DNA of 63,957 bases from Bacteroidota bacterium (GCA_029571985.1 JAKQVC010000114.1:1-63957), one strand, 5' to 3'; shown: positions 25,543 through 34,864, counted from the stretch's first letter. The notes: a model not told the origin generated them from the letters alone. A program made the numbers and translations.

Positions 25543-25631
25543 CCGGGAAGATGGGGAGACGGGAAGTTTTAATGCAGGAATGCAGGGGACATATCTATTT
25601 ATTCTTCATTCCTTATTCCTTATTCCTCATT
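25543..25631 (+). repeat. Composite phased array: 8-bp purine repeats then ATT-N4 x4 + ATT
   Basis: The left part has three octamers, CCGGGAAG, ATGGGGAG and ACGGGAAG (25543-25566), followed by AATGCAGGA and a degenerate copy. The right part, 25601-25631, has ATT at 25601, 25608, 25615, 25622 and 25629: five triplets exactly 7 bp apart, with CTTC/CCTT/CCTC between them. The array resembles that at 32251-32335 in order, spacing and the shared word AATGCAGGA. It lies just upstream of the tRNA-Leu promoter. Confidence 0.7.
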
Positions 25632-25653
25632 GCTTTTGCCTTTTAAACCCCAT

Positions 25654-25685
25654 TTTGCCATTTTCACTCAAAATAATTACCTTTG
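25654..25685 (+). promoter_or_regulatory. Promoter of tRNA-Leu
   Basis: TTTG (25654-25657), 20 bp, TACCTTTG (25678-25685). Transcription would start at about 25692, 9 bp before the mature tRNA 5' end. Confidence 0.85.
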
Positions 25686-25700
25686 CGCCTCTTCACAACT

Positions 25701-25788
<88 letters not shown>

Positions 25789-25815
25789 TCAATTGTCTTA
25801 CTTAATAGCTTTGCG

Positions 25816-26325
25816 TCACGACACCTGTGACCTGATGCGCTGCAGATATTTGCGCTTGTAGTAATAGGTGCGGATATCGTCTAATAATGATTCCGTTGCG
25901 CTGGTGTTATCCCATGCTTTTAACTTCGGCTGAATGCCTTGCAGGAGTTGCTTATCGTAGTTGTCTATTTTTTCCTGAAACTGTCGAAGGCGATCAGGGG
26001 CTGGTTCCATCTTGAGTGCCATGGCTTCCTCACTTAATTCCATCATCTCCATTAAGAAATCTGGAGGCAAATTGAATTTCCCCTCAATTTCTATTTTACC
26101 CTTTTCCAATAAAATATATTGCATCCGCTTATCGAAATGACTCAGCACCTGATACGCTTTATTGACCGCGGTGGCGTGCTCCAGCGTTTGCATTTGTTCG
26201 GCGACAGGCAGTGTGGCCGCAAAATCAGGATGATACTTTTTACTCAGCGCAAAATAACGTTGCCGAATCACCTGCTCGTCAGGCAAAAAACTGACCGGTA
26301 TGTCGAATAACTGAAAGTAATTCAT
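25816..26325 (-). CDS. hscB: Fe-S protein assembly co-chaperone HscB
   Basis: The 169-residue protein has an N-terminal J-domain (MNYFQLFDIPVSFLPDEQVI; YFALSKKYHPDF with the HPD triad at about 36-38) and a C-terminal helical domain that binds the scaffold IscU (FLMEMMELSEEA). HscB delivers IscU to an Hsp70 partner for iron-sulphur transfer. No isc genes are adjacent. The start codon overlaps the stop of the preceding unknown gene by 4 bp, so it is the third gene of an rseP-unknown-hscB operon. Confidence 0.93.
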   Translation of the reverse strand: MNYFQLFDIPVSFLPDEQVIRQRYFALSKKYHPDFAATLPVAEQMQTLEHATAVNKAYQVLSHFDKRMQYILLEKGKIEIEGKFNLPPDFLMEMMELSEEAMALKMEPAPDRLRQFQEKIDNYDKQLLQGIQPKLKAWDNTSATESLLDDIRTYYYKRKYLQRIRSQVS

Positions 26326-27170
26326 TTCTTGGTAGAAGTATCAGGAGCATCTGTTTGAGCAACATGTGTAACCGTGCCCGCCAGATACTCGGCAATAACC
26401 GGAAACTGCGTGGCAATAATCTCATCAACATTAGTTTGCTGACTGCTGAAAGTAACCGTCATGGCATCGCCTTTTAATTGCTTGCCGTTCGCATCGTAAA
26501 TACTGTAGTGCACAACTACTTTTCGTTCAAAATAATTTTTGCTGCGATCGAGACAGTGGTTATAATTTGTAACCAGTTCGAATGAGTTGATAAACAGAAA
26601 AATATCGGTATGGTATTTTTGTTGCAACACAGGAAATATTTCCGGATGTGTTACGTGTGCATTTAAATATTTTTCATTTTTCGGCTCCTCATCATCTTTC
26701 TTCACATCAATGAGCTTCTTTTTCTCTTCTTTAACAGGCTCCTGTTCACCCATGCCAAATAAATCAGGCTGTTTAATGGTGCGGTCCGTCAGGGTATCAG
26801 GCACCGTTACATCAACCGGTTTTTCAAATTGGTAAGTAACACTTGCATAAATTAATTCCAGATCCTTTGCAGAACTCACTGTTGTATCTGTCAAAATATT
26901 ATAGGCCCCGTCAGTAGCAATTACACGAGTGCTGATATTATAATTTAACCCATAGCGGAACATGGTAGAAATATCTGTGGCCGACATTTCATTTTTTTCA
27001 GCAAGTTCATTATCCGCATCAGAAAAATAATTGTATTGATTAAATGGGATAATCATCACCTTCTGTACCGAATCCGCACCAATCAATTCGCCGGACACCG
27101 GCTGGGCAACAGCCATCGTGCTGATGACTAAAAACAAACAGGTTTGCAGGATGTACCTGACTTGTATCAT
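26322..27170 (-). CDS. Exported protein of unknown function between rseP and hscB
   Basis: The 282-residue protein has a signal peptide (about 1-22, ending TMAVAQ). The N-terminal half has a segment VQKVMIIPFNQYNYFSDADN, and the middle is a charged linker (about 140-165, EPVKEEKKKL, KKDDEEPKNEK). The C-terminal half contains TDIFLFINSFELVTNYNHCL and KVVVHYSIYDANGKQL, like a small alpha/beta envelope domain. The family is not recognised. It overlaps both neighbours by 4 bp, so its expression is tightly linked to rseP and hscB. A role in the envelope is the most I can infer. Confidence 0.8.
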   Translation of the reverse strand: MIQVRYILQTCLFLVISTMAVAQPVSGELIGADSVQKVMIIPFNQYNYFSDADNELAEKNEMSATDISTMFRYGLNYNISTRVIATDGAYNILTDTTVSSAKDLELIYASVTYQFEKPVDVTVPDTLTDRTIKQPDLFGMGEQEPVKEEKKKLIDVKKDDEEPKNEKYLNAHVTHPEIFPVLQQKYHTDIFLFINSFELVTNYNHCLDRSKNYFERKVVVHYSIYDANGKQLKGDAMTVTFSSQQTNVDEIIATQFPVIAEYLAGTVTHVAQTDAPDTSTKK

Positions 27171-28489
27171 AAGCCAATCATTTTCAACACATCGTTACCG
27201 ACGGCGAATACCATAAGTGCAAGCAACATGATCATACCAACCACCTGTGCTCTCTCCATAAAGGTATCAGACAACTTGCGACCAATAATACTTTCTATGC
27301 CGATAAATAAAATATGTCCGCCATCTAATGCCGGTATCGGTAATAAATTCATAAAAGCCAGCACCATGCTCAATAGTGCCGTTAACATCCAGAAGCTGGC
27401 CCAATCCCATTTTGGTGCAAATAATTGTGCAATGGCAATAGGGCTGGAAACGGCATCACGTGCAGGAATATCGCCACGCATAATACGCCAGATACTGATT
27501 GCCTGAAAATAAAATACCTCAAACGCATCGCGGGTACCATAACTCATGGATTTTCCCAAGGTATAGCGTGTGGAGTCGTAGCTATAATATTTTGCCGTTG
27601 GTTCAAAACCAATACGTCCTTTTTTATCTACCTGAACAGGCATGGTAACACTTTCATTTTTGCGTTCCACCGTTACCCAAACCTGACCTTCCTTGTGTGC
27701 AGATAATAATTCTGTTAATTGCGAAAAACAGGTAATAGGAATACTGTCTATCGAGACAATTTTATCACCTGTCTGCATGCCTGCTTTGCGCGCATAATCC
27801 AATGAATCACTTAATCCTTTTACTGAAACAACGGAACGAATATCAATAATAGATTTACCACGCATTTTATCTCTGAATGCACTATCAGGCACCTCAATGG
27901 TTATTTGCTTACCACCTCTGTCAACAACTACTTCTGACCCGAAATACAAGCGCGCTGATAAAAAATCATCTATGCGTTCATACGATTTTCCATTAATGGA
28001 AACCAATTTATCGCCGGATTCAAATCCATATTGGCGACCTGCTTCTGCCGCATAAACACCACCTGCATTATTGATGGCATCAATCGAAGTGTAATGTGTA
28101 GAATAATTATGTAAAATAAAGATATAAAGCAAAATACCCAGAATTACATTCATCACGATACCCGCAATCATCACAATAAATTTTTGCCAGTTCTTTTTTG
28201 AGCGTAATTCCCATGGTTGTGGTTCAGATTTCATGGCGTCTTTATCGAGACTCTCATCAATCATCCCGGCAATTTTTACATAACCGCCCAATGGCAGCCA
28301 ACCGATACCATATTCGGTTTCTCCTCTCCTGAATGACCAGATTTTTTTACCCCAGGCATCAAAGAAAATAAAGAACTTTTCCACCTTCACGCCAAATGCT
28401 CTGGCAGCAAGAAAGTGACCGAGTTCATGAATAAAAACGAGTATGGTAAGCGCGAGTATAAGTTGGGCTACCTGTATAAGTACTTGCAT
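27167..28489 (-). CDS. rseP: RIP metalloprotease RseP (site-2 protease family)
   Basis: The 440-residue inner-membrane zinc protease has HELGH at residues 21-25 in the first membrane segment, two PDZ-like domains (about 130-295; KLVSINGKSYERID and DKIVSIDSIPI) and the second motif LDGGHILF near residue 390. RseP cleaves membrane-bound anti-sigma factors and signal-peptide remnants. The DGGH motif and topology are intact. It is the first gene of the operon with the unknown protein and hscB. Confidence 0.94.
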   Translation of the reverse strand: MQVLIQVAQLILALTILVFIHELGHFLAARAFGVKVEKFFIFFDAWGKKIWSFRRGETEYGIGWLPLGGYVKIAGMIDESLDKDAMKSEPQPWELRSKKNWQKFIVMIAGIVMNVILGILLYIFILHNYSTHYTSIDAINNAGGVYAAEAGRQYGFESGDKLVSINGKSYERIDDFLSARLYFGSEVVVDRGGKQITIEVPDSAFRDKMRGKSIIDIRSVVSVKGLSDSLDYARKAGMQTGDKIVSIDSIPITCFSQLTELLSAHKEGQVWVTVERKNESVTMPVQVDKKGRIGFEPTAKYYSYDSTRYTLGKSMSYGTRDAFEVFYFQAISIWRIMRGDIPARDAVSSPIAIAQLFAPKWDWASFWMLTALLSMVLAFMNLLPIPALDGGHILFIGIESIIGRKLSDTFMERAQVVGMIMLLALMVFAVGNDVLKMIGL

Positions 28490-28546
28490 AATGTGCGAAA
28501 TTCGATAATTAAGGTCGTATTGTGTCTACCGTGTGCTTAAACTTTG

Positions 28547-30046
28547 TTAACACACTGTCCATTGAATTAGTTCGTCGGCAATCTGTCTGTCGTTACTTAG
28601 TCGGGGCACTTTGTTTTGTCCGCCCAGCTTGCCTTTGCTTTTCATATAAAGACGGAAAGCATCGCGCTGCATAGGCGTAATCACAAGTGGTTTTAAAATC
28701 TTGCCGGTAATCAAATCGCGGTAGTAAATGTTCTTTTCCTGCAAATATTGGTCCACTTTTATGGCAAAGTCCGACATATTACCTGGTTCTGTTCCAAACT
28801 CAACAAACCATTCATGGTAAGGCAGGCCGCTTTGGGGGTTCACCTGAGGTGCTACCGTAAACTCGACAATATCTACCTGAGCCTCTGCGGCGGCCTTGAG
28901 CAGTGCATATTCTACCTCTTCACCAATCACGTGCTCCCCAAACGCAGAAATGTAATGTTTTATGCGCCCTGAAACGACGATACGATAGGGGTTCTTCGAC
29001 ACAAACTTTACGGTATCTCCAATATTGTAAGCCCATAAACCGGCATTGCTGGAAATAAGAATGGCATAGTTCTCCCCTATTTCCACATCTTTCAAGGTTA
29101 AACGTGGCGGATTGTCAGAAAACACTTCCTGCGCCGGCACAAATTCATAAAACATGCCTGCATTTACATTTAACAACAATCCGGGCTCCTTTTGACTATC
29201 CTGATAGGCAATAAATCCTTCTGATGCCGGATAGGTTTCAATGGCATCAACAGGTTTGCCGATAATTTCTTCAATCCGCGACCGATAAGGTGCATAATTC
29301 ACGCCTCCATATACAAACAGGGAAAAATCGGGAAACACATCTTTTATATGTGTCTTACCGGTTTGTGCCAGCAATCGCTCAAAATACATCAACACCCAGG
29401 GTGGAATACCGCTGATGAGTGTCATCGGTTCGTTGCGCGTTTCAGTGGCAATCGCCTCAACCTTTTCTTCCCAATCTTCAATGCAATTAATCTCATATCC
29501 CGGCATACGATTGCGCTGCAGATATTGTGGTACAAAATGGTAAACAATACCACTTAATCTGCCCACATCTATACCATTCTTTTTTTCAAGCACCGGCGAC
29601 CCTTGAAGGAAAATCATTTTTCCATCAACAAATTGGGTTTTTCCTGTTTCGTGAATATAAAGCAGGAGTGCGTTTCTGGCCGCCTGGATATGGTTAGGAA
29701 TGCTTTCTTTGGTTAGCGGAATATATTTTACACCAGAAGTAGTACCTGAAGTTTTAGCGAGATAAAGTGGTTTCCCGGGCCAGAGAACATGTTCCTCTCC
29801 CTTCACCATTCTATCGATATAGGGTCGAAGTGCTTCATAGTCGCGAATAGGCACCTGACTAATAAAATCTGCATGCGACCGGATAGTAGCAAAACCATGA
29901 TCCTTGCCGAATGCGGTGTTTTGCGCCGACTGCACCAATTGCTGCATGATGGCCTCTTGTAATTGAATTGCCTGGCGGGCATCCCGTTCAACCCGAGCAG
30001 CAATTATGGCAGCAAATGGCCTCGCTAATAAACCCTTCAATCCCAT
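28547..30046 (-). CDS. GH3 auxin-responsive promoter family protein (acyl-adenylating)
   Basis: The 499-residue cytoplasmic protein matches the bacterial GH3 family, in the ANL adenylating-enzyme superfamily. Motifs are YLAKTSGTTSGVKYIPLT (phosphate-binding loop, about 103-120), ETYPASEGFIAYQD (about 267-280) and YAILISSNAGLWAYNIGDTV near 330. Plant members join amino acids to hormone acids; bacterial substrates are mostly unknown. A TACCTTTG box lies 5 bp before the start codon, without a matching -33 box. The leftward neighbour rseP is 57 bp downstream. Confidence 0.9.
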   Translation of the reverse strand: MGLKGLLARPFAAIIAARVERDARQAIQLQEAIMQQLVQSAQNTAFGKDHGFATIRSHADFISQVPIRDYEALRPYIDRMVKGEEHVLWPGKPLYLAKTSGTTSGVKYIPLTKESIPNHIQAARNALLLYIHETGKTQFVDGKMIFLQGSPVLEKKNGIDVGRLSGIVYHFVPQYLQRNRMPGYEINCIEDWEEKVEAIATETRNEPMTLISGIPPWVLMYFERLLAQTGKTHIKDVFPDFSLFVYGGVNYAPYRSRIEEIIGKPVDAIETYPASEGFIAYQDSQKEPGLLLNVNAGMFYEFVPAQEVFSDNPPRLTLKDVEIGENYAILISSNAGLWAYNIGDTVKFVSKNPYRIVVSGRIKHYISAFGEHVIGEEVEYALLKAAAEAQVDIVEFTVAPQVNPQSGLPYHEWFVEFGTEPGNMSDFAIKVDQYLQEKNIYYRDLITGKILKPLVITPMQRDAFRLYMKSKGKLGGQNKVPRLSNDRQIADELIQWTVC

Positions 30047-30134
30047 CGTACAAAGGTAGCATTAATCAAAAGAGCAGTAGGCGCAATGCCGGTGGATTTC
30101 TGCATGCGAATTTGACTTAATTTTATACCCATAT

Positions 30135-30632
30135 ATGCACCATCTCTATATCACTTCCATGCAATCGCCCATAGGTTTGATTGTTATTCAGGCGAATGAT
30201 GAGGCGATTATTTCTGTTCAATTTGCCGATACACCTTTGCCTGTAGATGAGCATGTGCCTAACCATGTGCACGAATGTGTAAGGCAACTCACCGAATATT
30301 TTGCAGGAAAGCGCACGGCTTTTACAGTGCCTATACAACCGGAGGGAACCGATTTTCAGGAAAATGTGTGGAAAGTGCTGCAGGAAATTGGCTACGCCGG
30401 CACTTCAACCTATCTGGAGCTTTCTAAGTTGTTGGGAGATGAAAACAAATCTCGCGCTGTTGGAGCGGCTACCGGTGCTAATCCAATCGCCGTAATTGTG
30501 CCATGTCACCGGGTTATAGGCTCTGATGGTTCGTTAACCGGTTATATGGGCGGATTACATCGCAAACAATGGCTCCTGGAGCATGAAGCCTTGCATGGAA
30601 GAGGCGTGCAACGGCTGTTTGATCGCGATTAA
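30135..30632 (+). CDS. ogt: Methylated-DNA-protein-cysteine S-methyltransferase
   Basis: The 165-residue DNA repair protein has the suicide-site motif IAVIVPCHRVIGSDG (active Cys at 124). FQENVWKVLQEIGYAGTSTY supplies the helix-turn-helix, and GGLHRKQWLLEHE ends the domain. It transfers alkyl groups from O6-alkylguanine to itself. There is no Ada-type metal-binding or AraC domain, so it is the Ogt form. It stands alone; the divergent GH3 gene starts 88 bp away. Confidence 0.95.
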   Translation: MHHLYITSMQSPIGLIVIQANDEAIISVQFADTPLPVDEHVPNHVHECVRQLTEYFAGKRTAFTVPIQPEGTDFQENVWKVLQEIGYAGTSTYLELSKLLGDENKSRAVGAATGANPIAVIVPCHRVIGSDGSLTGYMGGLHRKQWLLEHEALHGRGVQRLFDRD

Positions 30633-30673
30633 AATCACTGTCTGCAAAATATGACATCCACATGAGGGTTACA

Positions 30674-30704
30674 CTTGCAGAATTGACGTAAATCCCTATC
30701 TTTG
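30674..30704 (+). promoter_or_regulatory. Promoter of the T9SS gene at 30732
   Basis: A -33 box CTTG (30674-30677), 19 bp, and a -7 box TATCTTTG (30697-30704). The predicted transcript starts near 30711 and gives a leader of about 20 nt. Confidence 0.78.
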
Positions 30705-30731
30705 AAGAAGCGTAACTCAACAGCCACCGAC

Positions 30732-31112
30732 ATGCGAAAATCTTTACTTATTCTTTTTGGAAGCCTTTGCTTAGGCACAGGCGCATTTGCGCAATCTGCC
30801 AACCTGCAGATTGATCAGGAAAAAGCTACAGGAACACATGTGGAAGCCCGCTTAGGTGCCGGTCAAAAGTTGATCGTATCTCCAAACCCGGTGAAACAAG
30901 ATGCTGCTGTATTGAATATCGATGCCGTTGGTATTGATATTTATTCCTACCGCGTTTTCGATATGACAGGTTCAATTGTTGAACTGGAAAATCTGAGCGG
31001 TCGCCCGGATATCAGCATCCTCGATTTAACCGGAGCGGTTGAATTGGGCAGTTATTTTATCTCTTTTGAGACGAATGTGGGTAAAATTACCCGCAAGATC
31101 ATGGTGATTTAA
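30732..31112 (+). CDS. Small T9SS type A sorting-domain protein, 126 residues
   Basis: A signal peptide (about 1-20, ending TGAFAQ) is followed by a short polar stretch. A T9SS sorting domain begins at about residue 45: LIVSPNPVKQDAAVLNI, YRVFDMTGSIVE, SILDLTGAVELGSYFISFET and a basic KITRKIMVI end. There is hardly any cargo domain, as in the small T9SS protein at 5627. An upstream in-frame ATG at 30702 lies inside the -7 box, so the start at 30732 is chosen. Export should be by Sec then the type IX system. Confidence 0.88.
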   Translation: MRKSLLILFGSLCLGTGAFAQSANLQIDQEKATGTHVEARLGAGQKLIVSPNPVKQDAAVLNIDAVGIDIYSYRVFDMTGSIVELENLSGRPDISILDLTGAVELGSYFISFETNVGKITRKIMVI

Positions 31113-31200
31113 GCCTTACTTTCCTGTTGTTTATAACTTCATAGCCTGATGTTTGCTCATCCAGGACATACTGAGTAATTTCATTACCGGTATATTAGTT

Positions 31201-31731
31201 ATGCGACTGCTACTGTTACTTGGATTTAGCTTGATTACATCCGTTTCCGCCTTTGCTCAGGTGGGAAAGGTTGAAACCGGCATTGCCAGCTTTTACCACG
31301 ATAAGTTTGTAGGCAGAAAAACCGCAACCGGAGAAATTTTCACCCAGGAAAAACTAACAGCAGCGCATAAAACCCTACCCTTGGGCAGTTGGGTAAAAGT
31401 TACCAATTTGAGTAACGATAGTGTGGTGGTGGTGCGGATTAACGACCGCATGCCGAAATCGAATGGTCGCAGCATAGATTTGACCGAAAAAGCAGCCGGT
31501 CAGCTCAATTTTATACCGAAAGGACTTACCAAAGTGCGTATTGAAGTAATTCCGGCACCCGATGCTCCGGTTGTGCCAAAAGACTTGCCCGAAACGGCCA
31601 TTCAAACCATATTACCGGAAAAAATTACCGGCAATACACTTGCAGACACCGAACTTGCTCAATTGGAATATACGGTTGACTGGACTGCTTATAATGCGCG
31701 TCCAAAAGCTAAAAAGCGCAAATTATTCTAA
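31201..31731 (+). CDS. rlpA: RlpA-like protein (double-psi beta-barrel septal-ring protein)
   Basis: The 176-residue protein has a signal peptide (MRLLLLLGFSLITSVSAFAQ) and a double-psi beta-barrel: ETGIASFYHDKFVGRKTATG, LTAAHKTLPLGSWVKVTNLS and VVVRINDRMPKSNGRSIDLT. Family members act as lytic transglycosylases on naked glycan strands or bind the septum. The catalytic Asp of the DRMP motif and the conserved His of TAAHKTLPLG are present. There is no SPOR domain, so septal targeting differs from Gram-negative models. The C-terminus is Lys-rich. The 3' end overlaps the convergent GNAT gene by 9 bp. Confidence 0.88.
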   Translation: MRLLLLLGFSLITSVSAFAQVGKVETGIASFYHDKFVGRKTATGEIFTQEKLTAAHKTLPLGSWVKVTNLSNDSVVVVRINDRMPKSNGRSIDLTEKAAGQLNFIPKGLTKVRIEVIPAPDAPVVPKDLPETAIQTILPEKITGNTLADTELAQLEYTVDWTAYNARPKAKKRKLF

Positions 31732-32157
31732 GCGTTTTTCCATTTCCCAATGGGGGATGGTCACCTCTTCAAACATTTCGCCCACGCGCCGATAGCCGAG
31801 GCGTTCGTAAAATGGAACGGCTAAATCTCTTGCATGGCAATACATGATGATGAAGCCTTTATCGCGGGCAAATTCTTCAGCAGCCTGCACCATGATGGCG
31901 CCTATCCCCTGACCTTGTCGCGCTGAATCAACAGCTACCTGTTTCATCTTCATGCGACCATGTGCTTCGGGCACAAGCTGCAAGGTGCCTACCAGCTCAT
32001 CCTCATCAAAAGCGCCGAAATGAATAAAATCTTTTTCGGCAGCCAATTGCTCGTCGGTAAAAAATAAACCTAAAGGCTTACGCAGCACTTCATGACGAAG
32101 CGCCACCAACTCCTCGTATAATTTGCTGCCATATTCAACCGGACCAACCTGAACCAT
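31723..32157 (-). CDS. GNAT family N-acetyltransferase
   Basis: The 144-residue protein has the GNAT acetyl-CoA site: MKMKQVAVDSARQGQGIGAI and MVQAAEEFARDKGFIIMYCH, then PFYERLGYRRVGEMFEE. A small-molecule N-acetyltransferase is expected; the acceptor is unknown. It converges with rlpA, overlapping by 9 bp, so read-through of either transcript gives antisense RNA to the other. No terminator separates them. Confidence 0.9.
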   Translation of the reverse strand: MVQVGPVEYGSKLYEELVALRHEVLRKPLGLFFTDEQLAAEKDFIHFGAFDEDELVGTLQLVPEAHGRMKMKQVAVDSARQGQGIGAIMVQAAEEFARDKGFIIMYCHARDLAVPFYERLGYRRVGEMFEEVTIPHWEMEKRLE

Positions 32158-32250
32158 ATCGTTATTGGATGAGCAGTTAAAGTTAAGCGATATTGCGTTA
32201 TTTATAAATAGGATTTGGTATTAAATAGGAGAAAACAATAAATGCAGGAG

Positions 32251-32335
32251 CCGGTAAGACTGGAAGCCTGTAAGTTATTGTTGAGACAATGCAGAACGGT
32301 TTCCTTGTTCCTTTTTCCTCATTCCTTATTCCTCT
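32251..32335 (+). repeat. Composite phased array: 8-bp purine repeats then TTCCT heptamers x5
   Basis: Three octamers, CCGGTAAG, ACTGGAAG and CCTGTAAG (32251-32274), follow the word AATGCAGGA. From 32301 there are five heptamers, TTCCTTG, TTCCTTT, TTCCTCA, TTCCTTA and TTCCTCT, each starting TTCCT. The order and spacing match the array at 25543-25631. It lies between the divergent-side start of the GNAT gene and the dnaK terminator. Confidence 0.7.
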
Positions 32336-32343
32336 TTAAAAAA

Positions 32344-32373
32344 AAAGGCCCTCCCAAAAACGAGAAGGCCTTT
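32344..32373 (-). terminator. Rho-independent terminator of dnaK
   Basis: On the minus strand: AAAGGCC, an imperfect inner stem with a GTTTTTG loop, GGCCTTT, then a T run that continues into 32338-32343. It is 18 bp after the dnaK stop. Confidence 0.82.
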
Positions 32374-32391
32374 ATAATAGCATTAAAAAAT

Positions 32392-34287
32392 CTACTTCAC
32401 TTCTTCAAACTCCACATCATCTGTTTTATTTGCATTTTCTGCAGTGGCGTCAGCACCGGGTTCAGGATTTGCGCTTGCATTTTGCTGTGCGGCATAAATT
32501 TCCTGACTGGCGTTATTCCAGGCATTATTTAATTCGGTTGTAGCTGCTTCGCAGGCATCTACATCCTGTGCCTTGTGCGCTTCACGCAGTTTATTGAGGG
32601 CTGCTTCGATCGGTGCTTTAGTAGCATCCGTCAATTTACTGCCGTATTCGTTTAACTGTTTTTCTGATTCGAAAATCATACCGTCGGCACGATTTAATTT
32701 TTCGATACGTTCGCGTGCCTGTTTATCTGATTCTTCATTTGCTTTTGCTTCATCGCGCATGCGTTTGATTTCATCATCGCTTAAACCGGTTGACGCTTCG
32801 ATACGAATACTTTGTTCTTTACCTGTTCCCTTATCTTTTGCGGTTACATGTAAAATACCATTCGCATCGATATCGAAAATCACTTCAATTTGCGGAACAC
32901 CTCTGCGTGCAGGTGGAATACCATCTAAAATGAATCGGCCAATCGTGCGGTTATCTTTCGCCATGGCGCGCTCACCCTGCAGGATATGAATTTCTACCTG
33001 ACTTTGGTTATCAGCCGCAGTAGAGAATGTTTCACTTTTCTTACTTGGGATGGTAGTGTTGGCATCAATTAAACGTGTAAATACACCGCCGTAAGTTTCG
33101 ATACCTAATCCGAGTGGTGTAACGTCTAACAAGAGCACATCTTTCACCTCACCGGTTAATACCCCGCCTTGAATGGCTGCACCAACGGCAACAACTTCAT
33201 CCGGATTAACACCTTTGTTTGGTTTTTTTCCGAAGAACTGTTCAACCACTTCCTGAATTTTTGGAATACGTGTTGAACCACCCACTAAAATGATTTCATC
33301 AATGTCGCCTTTGCTGTACTTTGCATCATTTAATGCTGCTTCACAAGGACGCAAAGTGCGTTGAATTAAATCATCACTTAATTGTTCAAATTTCGCGCGA
33401 CTGATTTTTTTCACAAGGTGTTTTGGCACACCATCAATCGCTGTGATATAAGGCAGGTTAATCTCTGTTTCCTGAGAAGAAGACAATTCAATCTTTGCTT
33501 TTTCTGCCGCTTCTTTTAAGCGTTGCAGCGCCATCGGATCTTTACGCAAATCTACCGTTGGCTCTTCTTTTCTGAATTCATCCGCCAGCCAGTCCATGAT
33601 TTTTTTATCAAAATCATCACCGCCTAAATGCGTATCACCATTAGTTGATTTAACTTCAAAAACACCTTCACCTAATTCGAGAATGGAAATATCAAACGTA
33701 CCTCCACCTAAATCGAACACGGCAATTTTCATGTCCTTATGACGCTTGTCCATACCATATGCCAACGCCGCAGCTGTTGGTTCATTGATAATACGTTGTA
33801 CCTTCAAACCGGCAATTTCGCCAGCTTCCTTAGTTGCCTGACGTTGAGAGTCATTAAAATAAGCCGGCACCGTAATAACCGCTTCAGTTACTTCATGACC
33901 TAAGTAATCTTCTGCCGTTTTTTTCATTTTTTGTAACACCATGGCAGAGATTTCCTGTGGTGTATATAAGCGGTCGCCAATTTTAACACGCGCTGTATCA
34001 TTATCCCCTTTCGTTACTTCATAGGCAACCATGCTCAGCTCATTTGAAACTTCGCTATAGCGGTGACCCATAAATCTTTTAATGGATTGAATGGTTTTGC
34101 GGGGATTAGTAATCGCCTGACGCTTAGCCGGATCGCCGACTTTACGCTCACCATTGTCTAAAAAGGCTACAATCGAAGGCGTCGTTCTGCGGCCTTCGTC
34201 GTTAGGAATTACCACCGGTTCATTACCCTCCATTACGGAAACGCAACTATTCGTGGTGCCTAAGTCAATACCTATAATCTTTCCCAT
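32392..34287 (-). CDS. dnaK: Chaperone protein DnaK (Hsp70)
   Basis: The 631-residue Hsp70 opens with [20 protein letters not shown] and contains [18 protein letters not shown] and [19 protein letters not shown]. The substrate-binding domain has [20 protein letters not shown], followed by the helical lid and a final acidic DDVEFEEVK. The tail before it is Ala/Asn/Glu-rich. It folds proteins with DnaJ and GrpE, neither of which is in view. No CIRCE-like operator was seen upstream, but a CTGACAG inverted repeat lies 72 bp before the start. Confidence 0.99.
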   Translation of the reverse strand: MGKIIGIDLGTTNSCVSVMEGNEPVVIPNDEGRRTTPSIVAFLDNGERKVGDPAKRQAITNPRKTIQSIKRFMGHRYSEVSNELSMVAYEVTKGDNDTARVKIGDRLYTPQEISAMVLQKMKKTAEDYLGHEVTEAVITVPAYFNDSQRQATKEAGEIAGLKVQRIINEPTAAALAYGMDKRHKDMKIAVFDLGGGTFDISILELGEGVFEVKSTNGDTHLGGDDFDKKIMDWLADEFRKEEPTVDLRKDPMALQRLKEAAEKAKIELSSSQETEINLPYITAIDGVPKHLVKKISRAKFEQLSDDLIQRTLRPCEAALNDAKYSKGDIDEIILVGGSTRIPKIQEVVEQFFGKKPNKGVNPDEVVAVGAAIQGGVLTGEVKDVLLLDVTPLGLGIETYGGVFTRLIDANTTIPSKKSETFSTAADNQSQVEIHILQGERAMAKDNRTIGRFILDGIPPARRGVPQIEVIFDIDANGILHVTAKDKGTGKEQSIRIEASTGLSDDEIKRMRDEAKANEESDKQARERIEKLNRADGMIFESEKQLNEYGSKLTDATKAPIEAALNKLREAHKAQDVDACEAATTELNNAWNNASQEIYAAQQNASANPEPGADATAENANKTDDVEFEEVK

Positions 34288-34358
34288 TGTATCTTGATTG
34301 TTTTGTTTACAGTTATATGCTAAACTGCTTGGTCAATTTTTATACCATGCTGCCAAAA

Positions 34359-34373
34359 CTGACAGGCTGTCAG
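34359..34373. promoter_or_regulatory. Perfect inverted repeat upstream of dnaK
   Basis: CTGACAG, one base G, CTGTCAG: a 7-bp perfect inverted repeat between dnaK (leftward) and the 75-residue gene (rightward). The half-site word TGTCAG recurs nearby at 34369 and in the small gene. It could be a regulator site for either side; the regulator is unknown. Confidence 0.35.
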
Positions 34374-34519
34374 ATATTATATCCGTAAGATACGATGTCA
34401 CATGCCAGCCTATCAGGTGGATACATTCGAGCTAGTCGTGTTTCCGCCTATACTATTGATTATCAATACTTTAGATGTCAAATAAGGTGTTTGAGATTGT
34501 ATAACACCTCAATATTTGT

Positions 34520-34551
34520 CTTGTCAGGCTTTTGTTAGCGGGATAGATTTG
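34520..34551 (+). promoter_or_regulatory. Promoter of the 75-residue gene
   Basis: CTTG (34520-34523), 20 bp, TAGATTTG (34544-34551). A transcript from about 34558 reaches the ATG at 34583 after 25 nt and ends at the terminator 34865-34897, so it would be about 340 nt long. Confidence 0.65.
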
Positions 34552-34582
34552 CTGTCACAATTCAATACAAATCAGAGCAAAC

Positions 34583-34810
34583 ATGTCACAACAAGTCTTT
34601 CCAACCGATGCACACAGGCGCTTATCGCCCATGCAGGAACAGGCAGGCATGAGCTGCTGTCAGATAAGAAGTGGAAAACCTGGTAATGAGGACCCATATG
34701 AAGTCTTGGCTGTCGACAATATGGGCCTCATGCCGGTTTTAGCGGTTGCTTATCAAAACCCGATGTTTGGCAGTAAGCATGCACGCTACACCGCCACTGG
34801 CGAAAAGTAA
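34583..34810 (+). CDS. Small soluble protein of unknown function, 75 residues, in its own transcription unit
   Basis: The frame has ATG, 75 codons and TAA, with a full promoter 32 bp upstream and a 9-bp-stem terminator 55 bp downstream, so the unit is certainly transcribed. The product has no signal peptide, is mildly charged, and carries an adjacent Cys pair (SCCQIRSGKPG) and Met-rich patches (NMGLMPVL). I recognise no family. It may be a real small protein, or the unit may be a regulatory RNA that contains a chance frame. It is flanked by dnaK on the left. Confidence 0.5.
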   Translation: MSQQVFPTDAHRRLSPMQEQAGMSCCQIRSGKPGNEDPYEVLAVDNMGLMPVLAVAYQNPMFGSKHARYTATGEK

Positions 34811-34864
34811 ACGTCATTTTCCATCGGTCATTACCCAATACCCCTTGCTATCCCCCTGTTATAC

